Below are positions 34,803 to 43,023 of a DNA stretch of 50,458 nucleotides, piece after piece (position 1 is the stretch's first letter; every line of letters starts with the position of its first letter). The notes under the pieces were generated by a model that was not told the origin of the DNA, did no database searches, and saw nothing but the letters and a program-made list of their open reading frames with translations. The translations under genes were made by a program, and so were the position numbers. This stretch comes from Paracoccus rhizosphaerae (GTDB lineage: Bacteria > Pseudomonadota > Alphaproteobacteria > Rhodobacterales > Rhodobacteraceae): positions 1 to 50,458 of the forward strand of contig NZ_JAOTBE010000025.1 of assembly GCF_026162645.1 (NCBI RefSeq), in the 5' to 3' direction.

Positions 34803-36022
34803 GCCAGTGGACGGTGACGCGCCTGGGCCGCAAGGGCGATGGCGTGGCCGAGGGCGAGGCTGGCCGCGCCCTTGCCGCCCTGACCCTGCCGGGCGAGGTG
34901 ATTGAGGGCGAGGCCGTTGACGGCCGAATTGCCGCGCCCCGCATCCTTCAGCCGTCTGACCAGCGCGTGCGGCCAATCTGCGGGCATTACCGCGCCTGCG
35001 GGGGCTGTTCGCTGATGCATGCCTCGGACGCCTTCACGACCGGGTGGAAACGGCAGGTCGTCGAGACGGCACTGGCCGCCCAGGGGCTTTCGGCGCCCGT
35101 CGCGGGGATCCATGTGTCGCCCCTGCAGTCGCGCAGGCGGGCGGTGCTTGCCGGGCGGCGTACGAAGAAGGGGGCGCTGCTGGGGTTTCACGCCCGCGCC
35201 TCGGATGTGATCGTGGATCTGCAGGAATGCCATGTGATGCGGCCGCAGATCACCGCCGCCCTGCCGCTGCTGCGGCGGATCGTGGCGGCGGGCGCGTCCC
35301 GACAGGCCGAGGTGACTCTGACCGTGATCCACGGACCGGCCGAGCTGGACCTGTCGGTGCGGGGCGGCAAGCCCATGGATGCGGCGCTGTTCCAGGCCCT
35401 CGCGGCGCTGGCCGACGAGGGCGATCTGGCGCGGCTGGACTGGGACGGCTACGCCATCACCCGCCGTCCGCCGCTGCTGCCGATGGGCCGGGCGCAGGTG
35501 CTGCCGCCGCCCGGCGCGTTCCTGCAGGCCACTGCCGAGGGCGAGGCCGCGCTGCTCGACGCCGTGCACCGGACCGTGGCGGGGGCCGGGCGGATCGTCG
35601 ACCTGTTCTCCGGCTGCGGGACGTTCACGCTGCCGCTGTCTCAAACGGCCTCGGTTCACGCGGTCGAGGGGCTGTCCGCCCCGCTGTCGGCGCTTGATTC
35701 GGCCCGGCGTCAGACGCCGGGCCTGAACCGCGTCACAACCGAGGTGCGTGACCTGGCCCGCCGCCCCCTGCTGCCGGACGAGCTGGCGCCATTTGACGCG
35801 ATCGTGATCGACCCGCCGCGCGCCGGGGCCGAGGCGCAAAGCCGTCAGATCGCTGCCGCGCGGGTGCCCGTCGTCGCCATGGTGGCCTGCGACCCGGTGA
35901 ATTTCGCCAAGGATGCGCGGATTATGGCTGACGCCGGGTATCGGATCGACCGGCTGTGGGTGGTGGACCAGTTCCGCCATTCCCCCCATGTCGAAATCGT
36001 CGCGGGCTTAACGCTTCGCTAG
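34799..36022 (+). CDS. TrmA/RlmC/RlmD-family RNA 5-methyluridine methyltransferase
   Basis: A 407-residue enzyme methylating C5 of a uridine in 23S rRNA or tRNA. Fe-S ligands C61, C67, C70 and C144 are all present. The SAM motif DLFSGCGTF is at 268-276, the catalytic Cys is C364 in VACDPVNFAKD, and IDPPRAG lies at 337-343. It is shorter than E. coli RlmD (433) mainly through a trimmed N-terminal TRAM domain. Start GTG 34799 overlaps the ABC gene. Last gene of the chain. Confidence 0.92.
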   Translation: MSQWTVTRLGRKGDGVAEGEAGRALAALTLPGEVIEGEAVDGRIAAPRILQPSDQRVRPICGHYRACGGCSLMHASDAFTTGWKRQVVETALAAQGLSAPVAGIHVSPLQSRRRAVLAGRRTKKGALLGFHARASDVIVDLQECHVMRPQITAALPLLRRIVAAGASRQAEVTLTVIHGPAELDLSVRGGKPMDAALFQALAALADEGDLARLDWDGYAITRRPPLLPMGRAQVLPPPGAFLQATAEGEAALLDAVHRTVAGAGRIVDLFSGCGTFTLPLSQTASVHAVEGLSAPLSALDSARRQTPGLNRVTTEVRDLARRPLLPDELAPFDAIVIDPPRAGAEAQSRQIAAARVPVVAMVACDPVNFAKDARIMADAGYRIDRLWVVDQFRHSPHVEIVAGLTLR

Positions 36023-36085
36023 CAGGTTCCGGCCTATCCGTGATATTGCCGGATTACAAAAAACAAAAACGCGTCAGAGGCAGTG

Positions 36086-36607
36086 ATGAGCATTACGACC
36101 CGCCGGACCTTCACCATTTCGGCGCTTGCCCTGCTGGCCGCATGCGGCCGGCCGCAAAAGCCCAGCAAGTTCGAACGCTATTCAGGCGCGCCGATCACCC
36201 AAGTCTCAATCAACAAGGGCGAACGGCGAATGCACCTGCTCAGCGGCAGCACCGTCGTGAAGTCCTATGACATCAGCCTGGGCAACCAGCCCGTTGGGCA
36301 CAAGCAGTTCTCGGGCGACGGAAAGACGCCCGAGGGGATCTACTACGTCGACCGGTTCAACCCGCGCAGCGCCTATCACCTGTCGGTCGGGATCTCCTAT
36401 CCGAACGCAGCCGACCGGGCCTTTGCCGCATCGCAGGGGCGCGATCCGGGCGGCGACATCTTCATCCACGGCCGCGGACCGGACGGGAACAACCTGTTCC
36501 CCCGCCAGCGCGACTGGACGGCCGGCTGCATCGCCGTCACCGACGAAGAGATCCAGGAGATCTACGCGGCGCTGATGCCCGGCGTGCCGGTGGTCATCTA
36601 TCCGTGA
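36086..36607 (+). CDS. L,D-transpeptidase (YkuD) lipoprotein
   Basis: A 173-residue cell-wall enzyme. MSITTRRTFTISALALLAAC is a lipoprotein signal with a lipobox ending at C20, so it should be membrane-anchored in the periplasm. The YkuD active site has H128 (FIHGRGPDG) and the catalytic C148 (DWTAGCIAVTD). It forms 3-3 crosslinks or anchors proteins to murein. A GTG one codon earlier is in frame; ATG 36086 is preferred. It is convergent with the CAP-domain gene. Confidence 0.92.
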   Translation: MSITTRRTFTISALALLAACGRPQKPSKFERYSGAPITQVSINKGERRMHLLSGSTVVKSYDISLGNQPVGHKQFSGDGKTPEGIYYVDRFNPRSAYHLSVGISYPNAADRAFAASQGRDPGGDIFIHGRGPDGNNLFPRQRDWTAGCIAVTDEEIQEIYAALMPGVPVVIYP

Positions 36608-36614
36608 TGCATGG

Positions 36615-36635
36615 CGCCCCGGCGCGACCGGGGCG
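36615..36635. terminator. Hairpin between L,D-transpeptidase and CAP-domain genes
   Basis: An 8-bp stem (36615-36622 with 36628-36635) with loop CGCGA lies in the 34-bp convergent spacer and can serve both strands. There is no T-run. Confidence 0.5.
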
Positions 36636-36641
36636 GTCCGT

Positions 36642-37157
36642 TCAGTTGGCCGTCAGCAGCGTCCACCAGACCTTGCCAGACGGCTCCTTGAACCAGGCGA
36701 AGCCAAGCTGTGTCGCGGCGGGGTCCATGATCACGTCGCGCGTATCGCGGGTGCCCATCCAGGCGGACAGGGTCTCGATCTCGTTCTCGTAAGTCTCTGA
36801 TATGTTCTCGCCGATCAGGTGCCCGCTGAAGCCCTGGCGACGCGTCCGGTCCAGGGGGGATGACCCGTCCGAGCCCCAGTGCCACGCCCGGTTCTGTGCC
36901 GACATGTCGCGCGAATGCGCCAGGGCAGCGGCGTCCAGCTGGGGATTCGGGCTCAGCGGCGCCAGCGACAGGTTGCCCCGCAGCGTGTTGATCTGCTGCA
37001 ACACGCGCGCGGAAATCACCGCGCTGTCATCGACGGGCGGGGCGACCGGAGCGGCCTGTCCCACGGGGTCTGCCATCGGAGCCTGCTGCAGGTGCCGCGG
37101 CGCGCAGGCCCCGGCCACCACCAGCGCCAGAATCGCAACTGCATTGATATGCTTCAT
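36642..37157 (-). CDS. CAP-domain (SCP/PR-1-like) secreted protein
   Basis: A 171-residue protein: signal peptide with Cys 18 (AVAILALVVAGAC; an imperfect lipobox), a Pro/Ala-rich linker, then a CAP domain. The domain shows QINTLRGNLSLAPL, the His-bearing LAHSRDMSAQNRAWHWG and IGENISETY, matching the family CAP1-CAP4 motifs. Bacterial CAP proteins are cell-surface or periplasmic with unknown enzymatic role. ATG 37157 is preferred because GAGGG sits 9 nt upstream; ATG 37166 is also in frame. It stands between two L,D-transpeptidase genes. Confidence 0.85.
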   Translation of the reverse strand: MKHINAVAILALVVAGACAPRHLQQAPMADPVGQAAPVAPPVDDSAVISARVLQQINTLRGNLSLAPLSPNPQLDAAALAHSRDMSAQNRAWHWGSDGSSPLDRTRRQGFSGHLIGENISETYENEIETLSAWMGTRDTRDVIMDPAATQLGFAWFKEPSGKVWWTLLTAN

Positions 37158-37276
37158 TTTCCGCATCCCTCGCCGGTTTTGCGTCAGGTCTAGCGAATGG
37201 CCCCAAGCTGTTCAAACGCAACTTCGCGTGAGCGTGCCGCCTGCTTCCCAAGTGCCTTCCATCCCGGCCGTTTGAA

Positions 37277-37305
37277 TTGCCCGCCCGCACGCGCGGGATT
37301 ATATT
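37277..37305 (+). promoter_or_regulatory. Candidate promoter of the second L,D-transpeptidase
   Basis: TTGCCC (37277-37282), a 17-bp spacer and TATATT (37300-37305), 57 bp before the ATG. The spacer contains the inverted repeat CCCGC-ACGC-GCGGG (37284-37297), a possible operator. Confidence 0.55.
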
Positions 37306-37362
37306 CGGCACCAGCAGAAGGCCGCCACAAGAGCGGCGATCCGAACGAAGGACCCCTGGCAC

Positions 37363-37962
37363 ATGAGCACCGCCCCGAAACTCGACCGCCGCGCCTTCCT
37401 GGGTGCCGCCGCCGCGATCGCCGCCGCCGGTCTGGCCCTGCCGGCCCTGGGCCAGCAGATCCCGGCCGCGCCCGCCGCACCGATGAACACCGGGCCACAG
37501 CACAACATCTCCAGCTTCCGGATGCAGGACTGGCGGCCGCATTTCCAGAACCTGACCAACGGCGCGATCCTGTGCGACCTGACGTCCCGCGCGGTGCATT
37601 TCTGGTCCGAGGACGAGGCCACCTATCGCGTCTATCCGTCCTCGATCCCGGTCAGCGCCGACCTGACCCGCACGGGCCGGACCGAGATCATCAAGAAGGT
37701 CGAGGGGCCGTCCTGGGCGCCGACGCCGCAGATGAAGGAAAGCAACCCCTCCTGGCCGGACTTCGTGCCGCCGGGGCCGGACAACCCGCTCGGCACTCAC
37801 GCGCTGTGGCTGTCCTGGCAGTACTACCGCATCCACGGCACGCACGACACGCGCAAGATCGGGCGCAAGTCCTCGAACGGTTGCATCGGGCTTTACAACG
37901 AACACATCGCCGAGCTGTTCGGCTTGGCCAAGATCGGGACGCAGGTCCTGGTGATGACCTGA
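37363..37962 (+). CDS. L,D-transpeptidase (ErfK/YbiS/YkuD family), probably Tat-exported
   Basis: A 199-residue periplasmic enzyme. The N-terminus has a twin-arginine start (DRRAFLGAAAAIAAAGLALP, Arg 9-10) and a likely cleavage after PALG. The YkuD active site has H158 (RIHGTHD) and C174 (KSSNGCIGL). Unlike the enzyme at 36086 it is not lipidated, so the two may act at different depths of the periplasm. It is divergent from the CAP gene and convergent with hemH. Confidence 0.92.
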   Translation: MSTAPKLDRRAFLGAAAAIAAAGLALPALGQQIPAAPAAPMNTGPQHNISSFRMQDWRPHFQNLTNGAILCDLTSRAVHFWSEDEATYRVYPSSIPVSADLTRTGRTEIIKKVEGPSWAPTPQMKESNPSWPDFVPPGPDNPLGTHALWLSWQYYRIHGTHDTRKIGRKSSNGCIGLYNEHIAELFGLAKIGTQVLVMT

Positions 37963-37966
37963 TCTC

Positions 37967-37987
37967 AGGGGGCCCGCGGGGCCCCCT
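37967..37987. terminator. Bidirectional terminator between L,D-transpeptidase and hemH
   Basis: A 9-bp stem (37967-37975 with 37979-37987) with a 3-nt loop GCG sits in the 28-bp convergent spacer, followed by T on the plus strand and by TGAGATC on the minus strand. Confidence 0.55.
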
Positions 37988-37990
37988 TCG

Positions 37991-39022
37991 TCATGCCACC
38001 CAGCCGTGGATATTCTCGCGGATCACCTCCAGCATCACCCGGATGTGCGACGGGTCGTCGTTCAGGCAGGGGATATAGGTGAAGCCGTGACCGCCGGCTT
38101 CCTCGAAGCTTTCGCGGATCTCGCCGTTGATCTCCTCCAGCGTCTCGATGCAGTCCGCCGCAAAGGCCGGAGAGATCACTGCGATGTCGCCGTGCCCCTG
38201 CCGGGCCAGTTCGGCGACATGCTCGACCGTGTAGGGGCGCAGCCACTCCTCGCGGCCGAAGACCGACTGGAAGGTCGTGTCGATGATGCCGTCCTCCCAT
38301 CCCAGCTCCTCCTTCAGCAGGCGCGAGGTCTTCTGGCACTGGCAGTGATAGGGGTCGCCCTGCATCAGGTAACGCCTGGGCATGCCGTGATAGGACGCGA
38401 CCAGCTTCGACGGCTTGCGGTCGCCAAGGGTGCGCCGCACGCTGTCGGCCAGCGCCTTGATGTAATCGGGCCGATCGAAATACGGATCGCAGGTCCTGAC
38501 CGAGGGCTGCCAGGTCTGCTTCATCAGCGACCGGAACAGCTGGTCGTTCGCCGTGGCCGAGGTCGGCCCCGCATATTGCGGATAAAGCGGCAGGAAGACG
38601 ATCCTGCGGCAGCCCGCCTTCACCATCCGGTCCAGCACGTCGTCGGTGGACGGGTTGCCATAGCGCATGCAGAAATCGACCACGACCTGGTCGCCCCATT
38701 CCTGCTGCGCAAGGTCGGCCAGGGCTTTCGTCTGCGACTTGGTGATGGTCATCAGGGGGCTTTCGTTCGCCTCCTCGTTCCAGATCAGCTTGTAGTTCTT
38801 GCCCGAACTGAACGGCCGCTTGGTCAGGATGATCCCTTGCAGCAGCGGCTGCCACTTCCACCGCGCGATGTCGATGACCCGGCGGTCCGACAGGAACTCG
38901 GACAGATAGCGGCGCATCGACCAATAGTCATAGCCAGCCGGCGTGCCCAGGTTGGCGATCAGGATGCCGGTCTTGCCGGGCTTGATCGAGGGGTGGTCGG
39001 CGGGCGCATGAGTCGGTCTCAT
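37991..39022 (-). CDS. hemH: Ferrochelatase
   Basis: A 343-residue enzyme inserting Fe(II) into protoporphyrin IX, the last step of haem synthesis. The catalytic His is in LVASYHGMPRRY and the conserved Glu is in DCIETLEEI; LANLGTP opens the domain. The Cys pair in YHCQCQKTS could belong to a [2Fe-2S] site seen in some bacterial ferrochelatases, but this is not established. ATG 39022 overlaps the stop of the methyltransferase-like gene by 4 bp. GGAAGAAAG precedes the start. Confidence 0.95.
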   Translation of the reverse strand: MRPTHAPADHPSIKPGKTGILIANLGTPAGYDYWSMRRYLSEFLSDRRVIDIARWKWQPLLQGIILTKRPFSSGKNYKLIWNEEANESPLMTITKSQTKALADLAQQEWGDQVVVDFCMRYGNPSTDDVLDRMVKAGCRRIVFLPLYPQYAGPTSATANDQLFRSLMKQTWQPSVRTCDPYFDRPDYIKALADSVRRTLGDRKPSKLVASYHGMPRRYLMQGDPYHCQCQKTSRLLKEELGWEDGIIDTTFQSVFGREEWLRPYTVEHVAELARQGHGDIAVISPAFAADCIETLEEINGEIRESFEEAGGHGFTYIPCLNDDPSHIRVMLEVIRENIHGWVA

Positions 39023-39858
39023 CTGTCTTTCTTCCTGATTTCTTGCAAGGCATCGGCCAGGGACTTTTGCGCCGAACCGGGCCGCAGGGGCTTCGGCTGG
39101 CTGTCGGACGGCGCCCATCCGGTCAGAAAGACCAGATCGAAGGTCACCGCGACACGGGACGGATCGTCGCGGTCGGGGCTGGCCTGGGCCAGCAGGGCGC
39201 CGGCGCGGGCCATGACCTCGGGGCGCGTCGGGCGGCGCAGGCGCGCGGCCATCGCGTTCCCCTCGCCCATGGCGCGCAGGTCGCGGCCCAGATGGGCCAG
39301 GTCGCGATAGCTGGCGCGCTGGTGCAGCAGGTCCGCCACCGGCAGGGCCAGCCCAGCCCGGTGCAGCAGCCCGCCCAGGTCGCGGATCTCGCCCATCGGC
39401 AGGACGCGCGGGGACAGGCCGCCAAGGACCTCGGCCTCGGCCTGTGCCAAGGCGGCGCGCAGCTCGGCTAGCGTCTGGCCGGCGAAGCACACGGCGATGA
39501 ACAGCCCGTCCTCGCGCAGCGCGCGCGCTGACTGGACGATCTGGCCCACCGGATCGTCGGCCCAATGCAGCGACATGGCATGGATGACCAGATCATGCGC
39601 CCCCGGCTGAAGGTCCAGCACGGGATCGTCGGCCACGATGCGCGCATCCGGAAAGCGCGGCTGCCAGAGCTCGGGGAAACCGGTGACGATGGCCGGCGCC
39701 GTAAAGGTTCTGTTAACCTCGGCCAGTCTATCCTCGACCTCGTCGGCGGCGATCTGGTGGAACAGGTCGGCCACGCCCATCCGCCGGGCGCGGTCGCGCT
39801 GGCGCAGCAGGGCATCACGATCTGTCAGGGCGGGGCGTTCGGGCGCGGGGATCTTCAT
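39019..39858 (-). CDS. Methyltransferase-like protein (BioC/NDUFAF5-like)
   Basis: A 279-residue protein similar to the SAM methyltransferase-like family that includes NDUFAF5, with the conserved HAMSLHWADDP at 94-104. The usual glycine-rich SAM motif I is not present; the corresponding region reads APAIVTGFPELW, so SAM binding is uncertain. It is co-translated with hemH. Its ATG (39858) shares CATG with the divergent comF ATG (39857); one of the two true starts may be elsewhere. Confidence 0.75.
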   Translation of the reverse strand: MKIPAPERPALTDRDALLRQRDRARRMGVADLFHQIAADEVEDRLAEVNRTFTAPAIVTGFPELWQPRFPDARIVADDPVLDLQPGAHDLVIHAMSLHWADDPVGQIVQSARALREDGLFIAVCFAGQTLAELRAALAQAEAEVLGGLSPRVLPMGEIRDLGGLLHRAGLALPVADLLHQRASYRDLAHLGRDLRAMGEGNAMAARLRRPTRPEVMARAGALLAQASPDRDDPSRVAVTFDLVFLTGWAPSDSQPKPLRPGSAQKSLADALQEIRKKDR

Positions 39859-40618
39859 GGGGCTGGAACATAGGGTGCTTTCGGGCGCGATAAAAGCGGG
39901 GCTGCGGGTGCTTTATCCGCCGCAATGCCTGTCCTGCGGGGCGGGCGTTGGCGACACGGGCGGCGTGCACCTGTGCGCCGAGTGCTGGCCCGAGGCACGC
40001 TTCATCACCGGCGCCTGCTGCGACTGCTGCGGCGTTCCCCTTCCCGACGACGGCCTGGGGCAGGAAGAGGTTCTGGTCTGCGACGACTGCCTGACCGCCG
40101 TCCGGCCCTGGTCGCGGGGGCGGGCGGCGTTGGTCTATGACGGCACGGCACGCAGGCTGGTCCTGGCGCTGAAGCACGGCGACCGCCTGGACCTGGCCCC
40201 GCCGATGGCGGGCTGGCTGGCGCAGGCCGCGCGCTCGTTGGTCCAGCCGGGCATGATCGTGGCGCCCGTGCCACTGCACCTGCGCCGGCTGATGCGGCGC
40301 AAGTACAACCAGGCCGCCCAGGTCTCGGCCCGCGTCGCGCGGTCACTGGGGCTGGATCATCGGGCGGACCTGCTGGTCCGCGCGCGGCACACCGCCTCTC
40401 AGGACCACCGCGACGCGGCCGAGCGGTTTCTCAATCAGCAGGACGCGCTGGCGGTGAATCGGCGCTGCGCAAGTCTGCTGCAGGGTCGGCCCGTTCTGCT
40501 GGTTGACGACGTGATGGCCTCTGGCGCGACGATGACGACGGCGGCGATGGCGCTGCTGGCGGCGGGATCGGGGCCGGTTTCGGTCGCGGTTCTGGCACGG
40601 GCGGTCAAGGATCACTAG
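39857..40618 (+). CDS. comF: ComF-family phosphoribosyltransferase-like protein
   Basis: A 253-residue protein. The N-terminal zinc-ribbon part has Cys pairs C24/C27, C40/C43, a CCDCC cluster and C75/C78; the C-terminal domain has the PRPP-type loop VLLVDDVMASGATMT. ComF is needed for DNA uptake in competent bacteria, but homologues are widespread in species not known to be competent. ATG 39857 overlaps the divergent start; GTG 39875 is an alternative that would leave the zinc part intact. Confidence 0.88.
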   Translation: MGLEHRVLSGAIKAGLRVLYPPQCLSCGAGVGDTGGVHLCAECWPEARFITGACCDCCGVPLPDDGLGQEEVLVCDDCLTAVRPWSRGRAALVYDGTARRLVLALKHGDRLDLAPPMAGWLAQAARSLVQPGMIVAPVPLHLRRLMRRKYNQAAQVSARVARSLGLDHRADLLVRARHTASQDHRDAAERFLNQQDALAVNRRCASLLQGRPVLLVDDVMASGATMTTAAMALLAAGSGPVSVAVLARAVKDH

Positions 40619-40649
40619 ATAGGACGCGACACGACCCGAAAGGAACATC

Positions 40650-40910
40650 ATGACCGTCGAGATCTATACCACCCGCACCTGCCCCTTCTGCATCCGGGCC
40701 AAGCAGCTTCTGGATCAGAAGGGCGTGAACTACAACGAGATCGACGTGGGCACCGACCCGTCGCTGCGCTCCTCTATGACGCAGCGCGCTAATGGCAAGC
40801 GCACCGTGCCGCAGATCTTCGTGGGCAGCACCCATGTCGGCGGCTGCGACGATCTTTATGCGATGGACCGTGCGGGCAAGCTGGACCCGCTGCTGAAGGG
40901 CGCCGCCTGA
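40650..40910 (+). CDS. grxC: Glutaredoxin 3
   Basis: An 86-residue dithiol glutaredoxin with the active site C11-P-F-C14, TVPQIFV and GGCDDL glutathione-binding segments. AAGGA precedes the ATG. Its TGA shares one base with the next ATG (TGATG). It might reduce the type-II peroxiredoxin encoded at 16482, but that is inference. Confidence 0.95.
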   Translation: MTVEIYTTRTCPFCIRAKQLLDQKGVNYNEIDVGTDPSLRSSMTQRANGKRTVPQIFVGSTHVGGCDDLYAMDRAGKLDPLLKGAA

Positions 40911-41794
40911 TGGCGCCCTCGTCGCTGACCGTAGGGCTGATCCAGCTGACGGTCGGCGACGATCCGGCCGTCAACCTGCCCGCGACGGTCGCGATGATCC
41001 GCAACGCCGCCGCGCAAGGCGCGCAGCTGGTCCTGACGCCCGAGGCGACGAACCTGCTGTCGCCGGATCGCGCCTGGCAGGCCCGCGTCCTGCAGCGCGA
41101 GGATCGGGACCCGACCCTGGCCGCCCTGCGGGCTGAGGCGCAGGACCTGGGCATCTGGCTGCTGGTCGGATCGCTGGCCCTGGCCACCGACGATGCGGAC
41201 GGCCGCTTTGCCAACCGCAGCCTGCTGATCGCCCCGGATGGGGCCATCGCCGCGCGTTATGACAAGCTGCACATGTTCGACGTGGCGATCAGCGCGACCG
41301 AGACCTTCCGCGAAAGCGCTGCCTATCGTCCCGGCGACCGGGCCGCCCTGGCGCGGGCCGCGGGCGTTCCTGTCGGCATGACCATCTGCTATGACGTCCG
41401 CTTCCCGCATCTCTATCGGCGGCTGGCGCAGGCTGGGGCGCGGATCCTGACGGTGCCCTCGGCCTTCAATCCCGCCACCGGAGAGGCGCATTGGGAAACC
41501 CTGCTGCGGGCGCGGGCGATCGAGACGGGGTGCTTCGTCCTCGCCCCTGCACAATGCGGCACGCATCCCGCCCCGAACAGCCCGGACCGCCGGCCGCGCC
41601 GCAGCCACGGCCACAGCCTGGTCGTCGACCCCTGGGGCAAGGTGCTGTCCGACGGGGGTGTGACGCCGGGTCCCGTGGTCGTCACCCTTGACCTGTCCGC
41701 CGTTGACGGGGCACGGTCCCGCATTCCGTCCCTGACGCATGACCGGCCCTTCGCGGCCCCGGAGCCCGATGACCGCACGCACGACAGAACCTGA
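40910..41794 (+). CDS. Carbon-nitrogen hydrolase (Nit1/Nit2-like amidase)
   Basis: A 294-residue nitrilase-superfamily enzyme with the catalytic triad E45 (TPEATN), K119 (YDKLHMFD) and C160 (TICYDVRFP). The sequence style matches Nit1/deaminated-glutathione amidase, which removes a toxic by-product of transaminases acting on glutathione. The next-door glutaredoxin fits that role. omega-amidase activity is the alternative. Confidence 0.9.
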   Translation: MAPSSLTVGLIQLTVGDDPAVNLPATVAMIRNAAAQGAQLVLTPEATNLLSPDRAWQARVLQREDRDPTLAALRAEAQDLGIWLLVGSLALATDDADGRFANRSLLIAPDGAIAARYDKLHMFDVAISATETFRESAAYRPGDRAALARAAGVPVGMTICYDVRFPHLYRRLAQAGARILTVPSAFNPATGEAHWETLLRARAIETGCFVLAPAQCGTHPAPNSPDRRPRRSHGHSLVVDPWGKVLSDGGVTPGPVVVTLDLSAVDGARSRIPSLTHDRPFAAPEPDDRTHDRT

Positions 41795-42248
41795 CCACCG
41801 CAGCGGATCGCAGGCGACCGAGCGCCTGGCCGCCAGCCTCTTCGCCGAGGTGCTGATCGCCGAGCAGCTGTCGCGCAACCTGATCAGCAAGGCGCTGCCG
41901 CGCGGCATGCAGATTTCCCACTTTTCGGTCCTGAACCTTCTGGCCCATGTGAACGAGGAACGCACCCCCGCCCAGCTGGCCGAGGCGTTCCACGTCACCC
42001 GCGGCGCGATGACGAACACCCTGTCGCGACTGGAATGGGCGGGGCATGTCCATATCCGCCCCGACTGGGACGACGCGCGGCGCAAGTTCGTGTCGATCAG
42101 CCCGGCGGGCCGTGCGGCGCGGGACAGCGCGCTGGCGGCCTTCATGCCGCTGATCGGTGGCGTCGTCCGCAAGATCGGCGCCGAGAAGGTGCGCGGCGCC
42201 CTGCCCGTCCTGCGCGAACTGCGTGCGCAGCTGGAAGGCGGCGACTAG
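41769..42248 (+). CDS. MarR-family transcriptional regulator
   Basis: A 159-residue winged-helix regulator. The recognition region reads [24 protein letters not shown] and the wing [16 protein letters not shown] (short extracts), both typical of MarR. The ATG at 41769 lies 26 bp inside the amidase gene, so expression is coupled to it. The target is unknown. Its TAG shares CTAG with the convergent ubiG. Confidence 0.88.
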   Translation: MTARTTEPDHRSGSQATERLAASLFAEVLIAEQLSRNLISKALPRGMQISHFSVLNLLAHVNEERTPAQLAEAFHVTRGAMTNTLSRLEWAGHVHIRPDWDDARRKFVSISPAGRAARDSALAAFMPLIGGVVRKIGAEKVRGALPVLRELRAQLEGGD

Positions 42249-42976
42249 AGCCGCCGGGCCGTCAGGATATAGTTCACCGACAGGTCCCGGTCCGACAGCC
42301 GCCAGCCGAAGGTGATCGGGTTGAAGACCATTCCCCGGCGGTCGGCCACGACCAGCCCCGCGCGTTCGGCCTTGGCGGCCAGTTCGTCCGGCGTGATGAA
42401 GCGCGCCCAGTCATGCGTGCCGCGCGGCAGCCAGCGCATGATCCATTCCGCACCCAGAATGGCCGCGCCGAAGCTGCGCGCCGTCCGATTCAGGGTCGAG
42501 ACGATCACCAGTCCGCCGGGCCGCACCAGCCGCTGGCAGGTGGCGACGAAGGCGGCAGGGTCGGCGACATGTTCGACGATCTCCAGCGCCAGGACGACGT
42601 CGAAGACCTCGGCCGCGTCGGCCAGCGCCTCGGCCGTGGTGGCGCGGTAATCGATCTCCAGCCCCTGCTGGTCGGCATGGGCGCGGGCGACGCCGATGTT
42701 GACCTCGGTCGCGTCGGCGCCGACCACCTCGGCCCCCAGCCGCGCCATCGGCTCGCTGACCAGGCCGCCCCCGCAGCCGATGTCCAGCACCCGCAGCCCC
42801 TCGAACGGCCTCAGCCCACGCCGGTCTCGGCCGAATTCGGCGGCGATCTGGTCGGCGATGTAGTCCAGCCGCAGCGGGTTCATCAGGTGCAGGGGCCGGA
42901 ACTTGCCGTTCAGGTCCCACCACTCGGCGGCCATGGCCTCGAACTTGGCGATCTCGGCTGGGTCGATGCTGGTCAT
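42245..42976 (-). CDS. ubiG: Ubiquinone biosynthesis O-methyltransferase
   Basis: A 243-residue SAM enzyme doing both O-methylations of ubiquinone synthesis. SAM motif DIGCGGG is at 65-71, and the N-terminal [18 protein letters not shown] is the UbiG hallmark. Ubiquinone is the respiratory quinone of these bacteria. It is divergent from pip with 47 bp between starts. Confidence 0.95.
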   Translation of the reverse strand: MTSIDPAEIAKFEAMAAEWWDLNGKFRPLHLMNPLRLDYIADQIAAEFGRDRRGLRPFEGLRVLDIGCGGGLVSEPMARLGAEVVGADATEVNIGVARAHADQQGLEIDYRATTAEALADAAEVFDVVLALEIVEHVADPAAFVATCQRLVRPGGLVIVSTLNRTARSFGAAILGAEWIMRWLPRGTHDWARFITPDELAAKAERAGLVVADRRGMVFNPITFGWRLSDRDLSVNYILTARRL

Positions 42977-43023
42977 GGCGGCTCCTTCTGGCGGGCGGCG
43001 TCAATGGGCCTTATAGTAGGAGG

